Origin: Phocoena phocoena
Taxonomy: Eukaryota > Chordata > Mammalia > Artiodactyla > Phocoenidae
Assembly: GCF_963924675.1 (NCBI RefSeq)
Contig: NW_027077450.1
Coordinates: 186,001 to 250,000, forward strand
Reading direction: 5' to 3'
Length of the DNA: 64,000 nucleotides
Part shown: in pieces, positions 1 through 10,650 of the stretch
Numbering within the stretch: position 1 is the first letter of the stretch
Layout: each line of letters opens with the position of its first letter
The notes under the pieces: generated by a model
Databases searched by the model: none
What the model was told of the DNA's origin: nothing
What the model saw: the letters and a program-made list of their open reading frames with translations, nothing else
Program-made: the position numbers and the translations under genes

Positions 1-260
1 TCCTGGGTTCCTCTCATTAGGAGAGGGTTTTCTTGAAGTTGTCTCCCACTCATGGGCCAGATAATATAATTAGAAAACAAGCCAGAGCTGCAGCCCCTTG
101 TCTATCCTGACTCTCAGGAGCCCACACCTGTTCCTTGGACCTGGCCAATTCAGCAAGTTCCATTTTCAGCAACTGTGAGCCCCTGAGGGGTGATTATTGG
201 CTGGCTTGGGAAGCCTGACCGTGCCGGCCAGCCCTCCCCAGGTGTGCCTGGGTTGAGATC

Positions 261-270
261 AATATAAACA
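261..270 (+). promoter_or_regulatory. TATA-like box, candidate promoter
   Basis: ATATAAA lies in a GC-rich context, with a GC-rich stretch about 30 bases downstream where transcription could start. It could belong to a cellular promoter or to a solo LTR; there is no CCAAT or GC-box arrangement clear enough to decide. The same element recurs at about 49943-49952. Confidence 0.25.
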
Positions 271-294
271 CCGCTCCAGGCAGCAAGAGCCCCT

Positions 295-499
295 GCAGCT
301 GTGCCTGACGCCATTTTCTCTGCCCTGTCAGCAGTCTCGGGGCTGGGCTGGTGGGAGGGAGTGAGAAGCCACGGCTTTGTGGGTGTCCCAGTGTGAGTGG
401 GGCTCTGCTGGACTTTCTGCAGCAGTTGCCAAGATGCTACCTGCTAAAGAAGAGGATGTGTCACCCACACCTGCCGCTGGAATTTCTCCCTGGGCACAG
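295..499 (+). other. Candidate exon ending in a strong splice donor
   Basis: About 30 bases after the TATA-like element an interval begins that ends in CACAG|GTGAGG, a strong donor with GT at 500-501. Within it a pyrimidine-rich stretch ending in CAG at about 421-425 could instead act as an acceptor, giving a short exon of about 425-499. An ATG at 434 opens a frame of 22 codons up to the donor, and the frame from 377 also reads through. I do not recognise the peptide and no second exon can be assigned. It may be chance. Confidence 0.2.
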
Positions 500-1040
500 G
501 TGAGGAAGGAAGAAAGCAGTGGGGGCCGGGACAGCAGGGGTATCTCAGGCAGGGAAATGGAGAGCTTCCAGAAGAGCACCCAGGGCCAGGACCATCCTGG
601 CTGGCCTGCAGGCACCAAGTCGGCTGGCATGCTGTCCCTCATGTGGCTCCATGGCCCTTCCTCTAGGTTTTCAAGTCCTTGTACATATTCAGGTGTTTAG
701 CCTTGGAAGGGTGGGAACATTTCAGCAGCAGCTGGCCTGGGGCTCGGCCCACGTTTACTCACAGATACCTCGGCACGGTCCCCCAGCTTTGCAGTGAGGA
801 CGCTTGTTGCGAGGAGCATGCTGGCTGAGTGGGAGATGATTCCCCACCACTGACCAACTTCAGAATTGTTTGCAATTGGAGCAAGTGCCCTGAAACGGTT
901 TTCCTCTGTGTAACTGGTGGGTTCTGTTCTTTTTTATCTTTTTTTCGTTTTTGGTTCAAGGTAGATTTTATTCCTCTTTTGTGTATTTACAGATATAAGC
1001 ATGGAAATAATTTATTCATATAAATACATGTATGTGAAGG

Positions 1041-1781
1041 GAAGAATATTTTTTCTGTTTTACTTTTTTTAATTTTTTTTTTATTTTGAATTTAATTTTA
1101 TATTTTTATACAGCAGGTTGTTTTTGGTTATCTACTTTATACATATAAATGTATACATACCAATCCCAATATCTCAACTCCTCCCACCACCATCCCCAAC
1201 AGCTTTCCCCCCTTGTTGTCCATACGTTTGTTGTATACATGTGTTGCTCTATTTCTGCCTTGCAAAACGGTTCATCTGTACAATTTTTCTAGGTTCCACA
1301 TATATGCATTAATATACAAGATTTGTTTTTCTCTTTCTGACTTACTTCAGTCTGTATGACAGTCTCTAGATCCATCAACGTCTCTACAAATGTCCCAATT
1401 TCATTCCTTTTTATGGCTTAGTAATATTCCATTTTATATATGTACCACATCTTTATGCATTCGTCTGTCTGTGGGCATTTAGGTTGCTTCCATTTCCTGG
1501 ATAGTGTAAATAGTGATGCAATGAACATTGTGGTGAATGTCTCTTTTTGATTTATGGTTTTGTCTGGGTATATGCCCAGTAGAGGGATTGCTGTATCATA
1601 TGGTAATTCTATTCTTAGTTTTATAAGAAACTCCATAATGTTCTCCACAGTGACTGTATCAATTTACGTTCCCAACAATAGTGGAAGAGGATTCCTTATC
1701 TCCACACCGTTTCCAGCATTTGTTGTTTGTAGATTTTCTGATGATGCCCATTCTAATAGGTGTGAGGTGATACACCATGGA
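1041..1781 (-). mobile_element. L1 retrotransposon 3' end (5'-truncated)
   Basis: T-rich sequence at 1060-1110 is the complement of the poly-A tail and 3' UTR. The minus strand of 1418-1648 encodes a 76-residue stretch typical of the mammalian L1 ORF2 C-terminus, with the segments ELPYDTAIPLLGIYP and WYIYKMEYY. The 5' part of the element is missing beyond 1781. The type looks like cetartiodactyl L1. It abuts the satellite at 1782, so it sits at the edge of the array rather than inside a monomer. Confidence 0.9.
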
Positions 1782-2905
1782 TGAGTCTATTTCGTTGAGC
1801 AAAGAGTAGGTCTTGTTTATTACGTATTTGGCTTATGGAATGGTATGTGTGCTAATTTCAATCTGTTTTTATACAGCAGCCCAACTCAACTTTCCCCTTA
1901 AGCAAGCATAAGGTTTTTATCTAAATGTGAGACTCTGTTCGGTTTTGTAATTCAGTTTATGTGTAGCCAAGTTTACACTCCCTCTATTAGTGATATCTTA
2001 TGATAATTATCTTTCTTTGTGTGACATATTTCTCTTAGAATCATCATAATTAAATCCACTCAATTTGCTGCTACAGGCCTGATGACATTGATTTCACTGC
2101 TGAGTGATATTCCATTGTACGTAAGTAGCACAACTTCTTTATCCATTTTTTTCTTTCTGGGATATTTAATTTGTACTGGACTCGAGGTTCTTGTAAACAC
2201 AGCAGCCCTAAATTTTGTGTTGGCTGTGTCTTGTTGATTTTAATTTTCCTAAGCTATAGGGCCAAAAGTGGAAGTGCCCTAGGCTCTGTAGCTTTGTTTT
2301 TTAGATGTTTCAGGATACACCATGAACATCTCCAGAGTGTCTGTTGGCAATTTACATCCCGCCCATCAGCATAACACGGCTCCCTGTTCTCCATGGCCTG
2401 TCCTGTGTTTCTGGTTTTTACACTTTATTCAGATGGCCTTTTTGACGAATGGGAAATGTGACTTCATTGTAGTGTGGATTTCCATTGCTGGAGTGCTTGG
2501 TTGGCCAAAATGTTCATATGCGTTTTTTCCTGAATATATTCAGGAAAAATGTATACGCACTTTTTGTCCATGTGCATCACTGTCAAAGATCTGCCGCTTT
2601 TCATATGCTTTAAATGCAATTCCAATCTACCTCTTGAAATATGATTCCTGCAATTCTGCCTCGTTTTCAAGTCCTCTTTGCAGACTTACTTCGATATATT
2701 TTTGCCAATAGCTGTCATTTATCTCTGCAGGTTTGTGAATTACAGTGCCCCTGAGCTCCTTTCTTAACTCGCTTCCTTGTAAGCTGGCCACAAAACTGCA
2801 GGTTTGCTTCAGGCCATAATCAGGGTCCGGCACGGCACTCTGAGCCTTTGGTTAATTCCTCTTCCTGGTGGGAAATTAGAGTTAAATGTGCCCCTCCAGA
2901 TACCT
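1782..2905 (+). repeat. Diverged 1.75-kb satellite, left edge
   Basis: This aligns by eye to the satellite monomer from the segment after the L1 3' UTR start (TTTCGTTGAGCAAAGAGTAGG region) through the palindrome at 2511-2571 and on to about 400 bases past it. It differs from the core monomers at many more positions than they differ from each other. The palindrome is imperfect here (AAAATGTTC against the arm AAAAAGNGC). It breaks off at about 2905, where minisatellite sequence begins at CAGATACCTG. Confidence 0.85.
2511..2571. repeat. Imperfect palindrome (MITE-like) in diverged monomer
   Basis: The TTGGCCAAAA arm, the GAATATATTC centre and a mutated right arm ending TTTTTGTCCA are recognisable. 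This is the oldest-looking version of the hairpin found in every monomer. Confidence 0.8.
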
Positions 2906-5900
2906 GCCTCACTCCCAGCCACATGGTGATGTATGTCCTCAGGTTTGAGGCCATATGTGATGGGTTCCTCATCTTTTGATGATGTGGCCCCACTGGTGTG
3001 TGGACACTCCTGCCTGGTTCCCATCCCTTTGGTGATGTGGGTCCTCTGGTGAGACTCTGATCCTGGTTGGGTTCCTCACACATCCGTGAGGTGAGCCCTC
3101 TTCTCTGAGGTCACTCCTGCCTGGCTGGCACAACCCGCCTTGTTGACTTCGGCACCCTGGTGGCAGTTGGAGCCTGCTGGGAGCCTCCTTCCCGCGGTGA
3201 TGAGGCCCTCTGGCGTCAGACCCTAATGGCGGGGTTCCCACATTTTCTGATACGTGCTAAGTGGTACGAGGGCACTCCTGCCAGGTTCCCATCCTCATGA
3301 GCGTGTGGGCCTTCTGTTCTGAGGTCCTAACGGGCTGGGTTGCTCACACTTTCATGATGTGGGCTCTCTGCTGTGAGGTCAATCCTGCCTGGCTGGCGCA
3401 CGTCGCCTTGGCGACGTGGACCCTCTGGTGGCAGTTGGAGCGTGCTGGGGTCTCCTCCCCTCAGTGATGAGGGCCTTCTGGTGTCAGGCCCTAAGTGCTG
3501 GGCTCCACACATTTTCTGATGTGTGCCCAGTGGTGCGAGTCACTCCTGCCAGGTTCCCATCCCCATGGGCATGTGGGACTTCTGTTCTGTGGTCCCAACT
3601 GCTGGGTTGCTCACAGTTTCATGATGTGGGCCCTTTGCTGTGTGTTCACTCTGGCCTGTATCCCATAGTGTCAGTGCTCTGGGCCTCCAGCTTGGAGTTT
3701 CCAACTTCTCGATTCCTCACCTTTTTTATTCTATGGGCCCTCGGTTGTGCGTCTCCTCCTGCATGCCTCACTCCCAGCCCCTTCGTGATGTGTGTCCCCT
3801 TGTTTGAGGCCACATGTGCTGTGTTCCTCACCTTTCTATAATGTGGCCACACTGGTGTGAGGACACTCTTGCCTGGTTCCCATTCCCTTGGTGATGTTGG
3901 CCCCACTGCTGTTAGGACAGTCTTGCCTGGTTCCCATCACCTTGGTGATGTTGGCCCTCTGGTGAGAGTCTGATCCTGGTTAGGTTCCTCACCCTTCTGT
4001 GAGGTGGGCCCTCTGCTCTGAGGTCACTCCTGCCTGGCTGGCACACCCCGCCTTGGCAACGTTGACCATATGGTGGCAGTTGGAGCCTGCTGGGAGCCTC
4101 CTCCCCTCGGTGATGAGGGCCCTCTGGCCTCAGGCCCTAACTGCTGGGTTCCCACATTTTCTGATTCGTGCTAAGTGGTGCAAGGACACTCCTGCCAGGT
4201 TCCCATCCCCATGGGGATGTGAGCCTTCTGCTCTGAGGTCCCAACGGCTGTGTTGCTCACAGTTTCATGATGAGGGCCCTCTGGTGTGAGTTCACTCCTG
4301 CCTAGATCCCATAGCCTCGCTGCTCCTGGCTGCCTGCTGGAGGTTCCAACTGTGGGATTCCTCACCTTTTTATTCTATGGTCCCTCTGTTTTGAGGATCC
4401 TCTGGCCTGCCTCACTCCCAGCCCCTTGGTGATGTGTGTCCTCAGGTTTGAGGCCACGTGTGCTGGGTCCCTCAAATTATGGTGATGTAGCCCCACTGGT
4501 GTGAGGACACTCCTGCCTGGTTCCCATTCCCTTGGTGATGTTGGCCCTCTGGTGACAGTCTGATCCTTGTTGGGTTCCTCACACTTCTGTGAGGTGGGCT
4601 TTCTGCTCTGAGGTCACTCCTGCCTGGTTGGCACACCCCTCCTTGGTGACATCGGCCTTATGGTGGCAGTTGGAGCCTGCTGGGAGCCTCCTCCCCTCGG
4701 TGATGAGGGTCCTCTGGCCTCAGGTCCTAACTGCTGGGTTCCCACATTTTCTGATTCGTGGAAGTGGGCCGAGGACACTCCTGTCAGGTTCCCATCCCCA
4801 TAGGGATGTGGGCCTTCTGCTCTGAGGTCCCATCCGCTGGGTTGCTCACAGTTTCATGATGTGGGACCTCTGCTGTGAGTTTGCTGTGGCCTGGATCCCA
4901 TAGACTCTGTGCTCTGGGCGGCCTACTGGCCGGTTCCAACTGCTGGATTCCTCACAACTTTTATTCTGTGGGCTCTGTTTTGTGAGGATACTCCTGCTTG
5001 CCTCACTCCTAGCCCCTTGGAGATGTGGGTCCCCTGTTTTAGGCCACATGTTCTGGGTTCCTCACCTTTCTATAATGTGGCCACACTTGTGTGAGGACCC
5101 TCCTGCCTGGTTCCGATCCCCTTGGTGATGTGGGCCCTCTGGTGAGAGTCTTATCCTGGCTGGTTTCCTCACCCTTCTGTGAGGTAGGCCCTCTGCGGTG
5201 AGGTCACTCCTGCCTGGCTGGCACACATCACCTTGGTGACGTGGGCCCTCAGTTGGGAGTTGGTGTCTGCTGCGAGTCTCTGTCCCTCGGTAATGAGGGC
5301 CCTCTTGCGTCAGACCCTAACTCCTGGGCTCCCAAAATTTGCAGATGTGCGACCTGTGGTGCGAGTACACTCCTGTCAGGTTCCCAACCACATGGGAATT
5401 TGGGCCTTCTGCTCTGAGGTCCCAAAGGCTGGGGTGCTCACAGTTTCATGATGAGGGCCCTCTGATGTGCGTTCATTCCGGCCTAGATCCCATAGGCTTG
5501 CTGCTCCTGGGCGCCTGCTGGGAGGTTCCAACTGCGGGATTCCTCACCTTTTTTATTCTATGGGCCCTCTGTTTTGAGGCTCCTCCTGCCTGCCTCAATC
5601 CCAGCCCCGTTGTGATGTGTGTCCTCTGGTGTGAGGCCACGTGTGCTGGGTCCCTCACCTTTCGATGATGTGGCCCCAATGGTGTGAGGACACTCGTGCC
5701 TGTTTCCCAGCCCCTTGGTGATGTGGCCCCTCTGGTGAGAGTCTGATCCTGGCTGGGTTCCTTACCGTTCTGTGAGGTGGGCCCTGTGCTCTGAGGTAAC
5801 TCCTGCCTGGCTTGCTCCCATTGCCTTGGTGACGTCGGCCCTCTGGTGGCAGTTCGATCCTTTTGGAGACTCCTGTCCTCGGTGATGAGGTCCCTCTGGC

Positions 5901-8264
5901 GTCAGGCTCTAACTGCTGGGCTCCCCAGGTTTTCTGATGTGAGCCCAGTGATGCCAGGACACTCGTGAAATGTTCCCATCCCCATGGCGATATGGGCCTT
6001 CTGCTCTGAGGTTCCAACGACTGGGTTGCTCACAGTTTCCTTATGTTAGCTCTCTGGTGTTAGTTCACTCATTCCTAGATCCCATAGCCTCTGTACTCTG
6101 GGCCGCCTGCTGGGAAGTTCCAACTGCTGGGTTCCTCACCTTTTTTATTCTTTGGGCCCTGTGTTGGGAGGCTCCTCCTGCCTGTGTCACTCCCAGCCCC
6201 TTGGTGATATAGGTCCTCTGGTTTGTGGCCACATGTGCCAGTTTCCTCATCTTTTAGTGATGTGGCCCCACTGGTGTGAGGACACTCGTGCCTGGTTCCC
6301 GTCCCCTTGGTGATATGGGCCCTCTGGTGAGAGTCTGATCCTGGTTGGGTTCCTCACACTTCTTTGAGGTGGGCCGTCTGCTGTGAGGTCACTCCTGCCT
6401 GGCTGGCACACCCCGCCTTGGCGACGTGGGCCCTCTTGTGGTAGTTGGAACATGCTGGGAGCCTCCTCCCCTCAGTGATGAGGGCCCTCTGGCGTCAGGC
6501 CCTAACTGCTGGGTACCCACATTTTCTGATATGTGCTAAGTGGTGCGAGGACACTCCTGCCATGCTCCCAACACCTTGGGGATGTGGACCTTCTGCTCTG
6601 AGGTCCAAATGGCTGGGTTGCTCGCATTTTCATGATGTGGACCCTCTGCTGTGAGTTTACTGCGGCCTGAATCGCATAGACTTGGTGCTCTTGGCCGCCT
6701 GCTGGGAGGTTCCCATTGCTGGATTCCTCAGCTTTTTTATTCTATGGGCCCTGTGTTGTGAGGCTACTCCTGCCTGCCTCATTCCGAGCCCCTTGGAGAT
6801 GTGGGTCTTCTTGTTTAGGCCACATGTGCTGGGTTCCTCACCTTTCTATGATGTGGCCACACTGGTGTGAAGACTCTCCTGCCTGGTTCTGATCACCTTG
6901 GTGATGTGGGCCCTCTGGTGAGAGTCTTATCCTGGCTGTGTTCCTCACCCTTCTGTGAGGTAGGCCCTCTGCGGTGAGGTCACTCCTACCTGGCTGTCAC
7001 ACGTCACCTTGGCGACGTGGGACCTCAGTTGGGTGTTGGTGCCTGATTGGAGTCTCCTCCCCTTGGTAATGAGGGCCCTCTGGCGTCAGGCCCTAACTCC
7101 TGGGTTCCCTAAATTCTCTGATGTGTGCCCTGTGGTGCGAGTACACTTCTGACAGGTTCCCAACCCCATGGGAATGTGGGCCTTCTGCTCTGAGATCCCA
7201 ACGCCTAGGTTGCTCACAGTTTCATGATGACGGCCCTCTGGTGTGAGATCACTCCGGCCTGGATCCCATAGTCTCGCTGCTCCTGGCCGCCTGCTGGGAG
7301 GTTCCAACTGCGGGATTCTTCACCTCTTTAATTCTATGGTCCCTCTGTTTTGAGGCTCCTCCTGCCTGCCTCAATCCCAGCTCCCTTGTGATGTGTGTCC
7401 TCTGGTTTGAGGCCACGTGTGCTGGGTCCCTCACTTTTCGGTGATGTGGCCCCACTAGTGTGAGGACACTCCTGCCTGGTTCCCATTCCCTTGGTGATGT
7501 GGGCCCTCTGGTGAGAATCTGATCCTCTTTGGTTCTTCACACTTCTGTGAGGTTGACCCTCTGCTCTGAGGTCACTCCTGCCTGGTTGTCGCACTCCGCA
7601 TTGGCGACGTCGCCCTGCTGGTAGCAGTCAGAGCTGGCTGGGAGCCACCGCCCCTCGGTGATGAGGGCCCTCTGGCATCAGGCACTAATTGCTGGGCTCC
7701 CCACATTTTTTCATGTGTGCCCACTCTTGCGATGACACTCCTGCTTGTTTCCCTTCCCCATGGGGATGTGGGCCTTCTGCTCTGAGGTCACAACGGCTGG
7801 GTTGCTTACAGAATCACAATGAGGGCCCTCTGTTGTGAGTTCATGCCGGCCTGGATCTCATAGCCTCAGTGCTCTGGGCCGCCTGCTAGGAAGATCCAAC
7901 TGCTGGTTTCCACACCTTTTGTATACAATGGGACATGTGTTGTGAGGTTAATCCTGCCTGCCTCACTCCGAAACCCATGGTGATGTGGGTCCTCTGGTTT
8001 GAGGCCACATGTGCTGGGTACCTCAACTTTTGATGATGTGGCCCCACGGGTGTGAGGACACTCCTGCCTGGTTCCCATCACCTTGGTGATGTGGGCCCTC
8101 TGGGGAGAGTCTGATCCTGGCTGGGTTCCCTACCATTCTGTGAGGTGAGCCCTCTGATGTCAGGTCACTCCTGCCTGGCTAGCTCACATCGCCTTGGCGA
8201 CGTGGGCCCTCTGTTGGCCACTGGAGCATGCTGGGAGCCTCCTACTCCCGTGAATGATGGCCCT
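2906..8264 (+). repeat. Nested minisatellite: ~54-bp subunits in an ~591-bp 11-mer
   Basis: Subunits centre on variants of GATGTGGGCCCTCTGGTG. Eleven subunit types follow in fixed order. The landmark GTTCCTCACNCTTCTGTGAGG recurs at about 3071, 3984, 4574, 5164, 5757, 6349, 6940, 7532 and 8125, giving intervals of 590-593 bp after a first interval of 913 bp. The subunit length is a multiple of three, yet all frames are broken, so it does not look coding. The left junction is at CAGATACCT in a monomer and the right junction is inside the right palindrome arm at GGAAAAAA. Confidence 0.9.
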
Positions 8265-8614
8265 GGAAAAAATGCATATGCCCTTTTTGGCCAAGTGCTT
8301 CATTGACGAGGTTCTGCCACTTCTCTTATGCTTTCAGAGCAATTCACGTCTACCTCCTGAAATCGGATTCCAGCAATTCTGCCCCACTTTCAAGTCCTCT
8401 TCGCAGCCTTAATTCAATATATTTTTGTACGATTTCTGTCATTTATAAGTCTGCAGGTATGTGAATGACAGTGCCCCTGAGCTCCTTTCCTCAACTCGCT
8501 TTCTTGTGAGCTGGCCACAAAACCGCAGGATTGCTTCAGGCCCTAATCTTGTTCCAGCACAGCATGCAGAGCCTTTGGTTAATTCCTTTTCCTGTTGGGA
8601 AATGAGTGTTAAAA

Positions 8615-8625
8615 TTGCCCGTGCA
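8615..8625 (+). repeat. L1 target-site duplication, left
   Basis: TTGCCCGTGCA immediately precedes the truncated L1 5' end. The intact satellite carries one copy of this sequence at the equivalent place, for example near 16284. Confidence 0.85.
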
Positions 8626-9297
8626 TACTGGGCATATACCCTGAGAAAACCAAAATTCAAAAAGAGTCATGTACCAAAATGTTCATTGCAGCTCTATTTA
8701 CAATAGCCCGGAGATGGAAAGAACCTAAGCGCCCATCATCGGACGAATGGATAAAGAAGACGTGGCACATATACACAATGGAATATTACTCAGCCTTAAA
8801 AAGAAATGAAACTGAGTTATTTGTAATGAGATGGATAGACCTAGAGTCTGTCATACAGAGTGAAGTAAGTCAGAAAGAAAAAGACAAATAGCGTATGCTA
8901 ACACATATATATGGAATTTAAAGGAAAAAAATGTCATGAAGAACCTAGGGATAAGACAGGAATAGAGGCGCAGACCTACTGGAGAACGGAATTGAGGATA
9001 TGGGGAGGGGGAATGGTGAGTTCTGACAGGGCGAGAGAGAGTCATGGACATATACACACTAACAAATGTAGTAAGGTAGATAGCAAGGGGGAAGCAGCCG
9101 CAAGTCACAGGGATATTAGCTCGGGGCGTTGGGACAGCCTGGAGGGGTGGAAGGGGGAGAGAGGGAGGGAGGGAGACACAAGAGGGAAGACACAGGGAGC
9201 ATATGTATATGTATGGCTGATTCACTTTGTTATAAAGCAAAAACTAACACACCATTGTAAAGCAATTATACCCCAATAAAGATGTTAAAAAAAATAT
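8626..9297 (+). mobile_element. 5'-truncated L1 insertion with target-site duplication
   Basis: The sequence begins in the ORF2 C-terminal region. The plus frame 8679-8891 reads MFIAALFTIARRWKEPKRP and WHIYTMEYYSALKRNE, typical of mammalian L1. It continues through a G-rich purine tract at about 9140-9195 and ends with CCCAATAAAGATG and an A-run. The 11-bp duplication TTGCCCGTGCA at 8615-8625 is matched by TTGCCTGTGCA at 9298-9308. It inserted into an existing satellite monomer, so it is younger than the array. Length is about 670 bp, so it cannot retrotranspose. Confidence 0.93.
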
Positions 9298-9308
9298 TTG
9301 CCTGTGCA
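9298..9308 (+). repeat. L1 target-site duplication, right
   Basis: TTGCCTGTGCA follows the L1 A-run, one base different from the left copy. In the second 49.7-kb unit (58981-58991) the right copy is TTGCCCGTGCA, an exact match, so the T at 9303 arose after the unit was duplicated. Confidence 0.85.
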
Positions 9309-10650
9309 CACACCTACAGATAGTCTCCCATTGGTTCTCCGTATTCCTGTTCATCTTGCGCAGAAATTGCAAACAGTGCCAAACAGGAGGTTAAAGACAC
9401 TGACTCTCCAAATGGGGAGAGTGTAAGAAAAGGGTCTGGAATGGTGAACCTGAGTACCAGGGGACGAAAACAGACATGCATGTAAAAAGGTTTCCCAGTC
9501 ACACGGTGGAGCATACTCTGGGTTTCCCATGCAAATTTTAGCAGAAGGAAGAATCCCTAGAACCTGGAGAGTTGGGAACCATGGAATGGGTACCAGGCAG
9601 TATGACATCAAAGGGTCTGCATTTGCTCACTGAACCTCACCAATGCTATCAGCCCAAAGGGTCCAGCCTTATCTCTCACCCAGCTCTGGGTGTAGATGTG
9701 GTAAACCAGGTTGCATCACATGCCATGTGTGAGTTATTTAACAATTGCTCTCTATTTCACTGTCATTGTGTTTTGTTTTTGAAATTTTTTTTTGACACTG
9801 GGATTTATCGGATTTTCACTGCTGCGTTAATGCCGCTGTACACACTCTTGATTCTCTTACGGAGACATAAATATCCACGGGTTTTAAGATTCTTCCTAGT
9901 CAGGTATATTCCTAGGCGTTGAATATGTGGTGTTGAGTCCATTTCGTTGAGCAAGGAGTAGGTCTTCTCTATTACATATTTGGCTTATGGAACGGTATCT
10001 GTGCTAATTTCAGTCTCTGGTTTTATGCAGCACGCCAACGCACCTTTCTCCATAAGAAAGCACAAGTTGGTTTTCTAAATTTGAGACTGTTCTGTTTTGT
10101 AATTCAGTTCATGTATAGTCAAGTTTACATACTGTGTATTAGTGATATTTTATGATGTTTCTTTTTATGTGTGACTTATTTCACGTAGAATCACCATACC
10201 TGAATCCACTCACTATGCCGTTATGGGCCTGATGACACAGATTTCATTGCTGAGTGATATTCCATTGTACGTACGTACCACAACTTCTTTATCCATTGTT
10301 TGCTCTCTGAGATATTTACCTTGTACTGTAAACGAGGTTCTTGTGAACAGAGAGGTCCCAAACTTTGAGGTGGCTGGGTGTTTTTGATTTTAATTTCCCT
10401 AAGCTGTAGGACCATAAGTGGAAGTGCCATAGGCTGTGTTGCTTTGTTTCTTACGTGTTACAGGAAACACATAACACTTCTCCAGAATGGCTGTCGGCAA
10501 TTTACATCATATGCATCAGCATAATAAGGATCCCTGTTTTCCATTGCCTGTCCTCCGTTTCTGGATTTTACAATTTTTTTAAATGGCCCTTTTGCCCTGG
10601 GGGGCACTGAGACTTCATTGTAGTGCAGGTTTATTTACAAGCTTGCTTGG

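Larger units (their letters stand above)
1..1040. other. Non-satellite sequence at start of the unit, no identified gene
   Basis: Moderately GC-rich sequence unrelated to the satellite. It continues without a break from the sequence preceding 49683 in the second copy. Short open frames occur on both strands (107 codons on +, 104 on -), but none matches a protein I recognise. A TATA-like element and a splice-donor-like site are listed separately. T-rich sequence from about 930 leads into the L1 fragment. Confidence 0.5.
8265..10650 (+). repeat. Satellite monomer interrupted by L1 (monomer 0)
   Basis: It starts inside the palindrome, where only the right arm remains (8265-8294), and runs to the next palindrome at 10651. 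Removing the L1 and one target-site copy (683 bp) leaves about 1,703 bp. Adding the missing left arm gives about 1,745 bp, matching a full monomer. It is more diverged than the core. The minus strand of 10221-10430 still reads as an L1 ORF2 C-terminal remnant (WIKKLWYVRTMEYHSAMK). Confidence 0.88.

Noticed and set aside
377..700. A 107-codon plus-strand frame in the non-satellite part, considered as a gene.
   Set aside because: No recognisable domain. It crosses a strong splice-donor-like site and overlaps a 104-codon antisense frame, so only a low-confidence exon candidate was kept.
2906..8264. Repeated minus-strand peptides with H-rich segments such as RTHIT suggested a zinc-finger gene.
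   Set aside because: The period is 54 bp, not the 84 bp of C2H2 fingers. No C-X2-C...H-X3-H spacing is present and every frame is interrupted.
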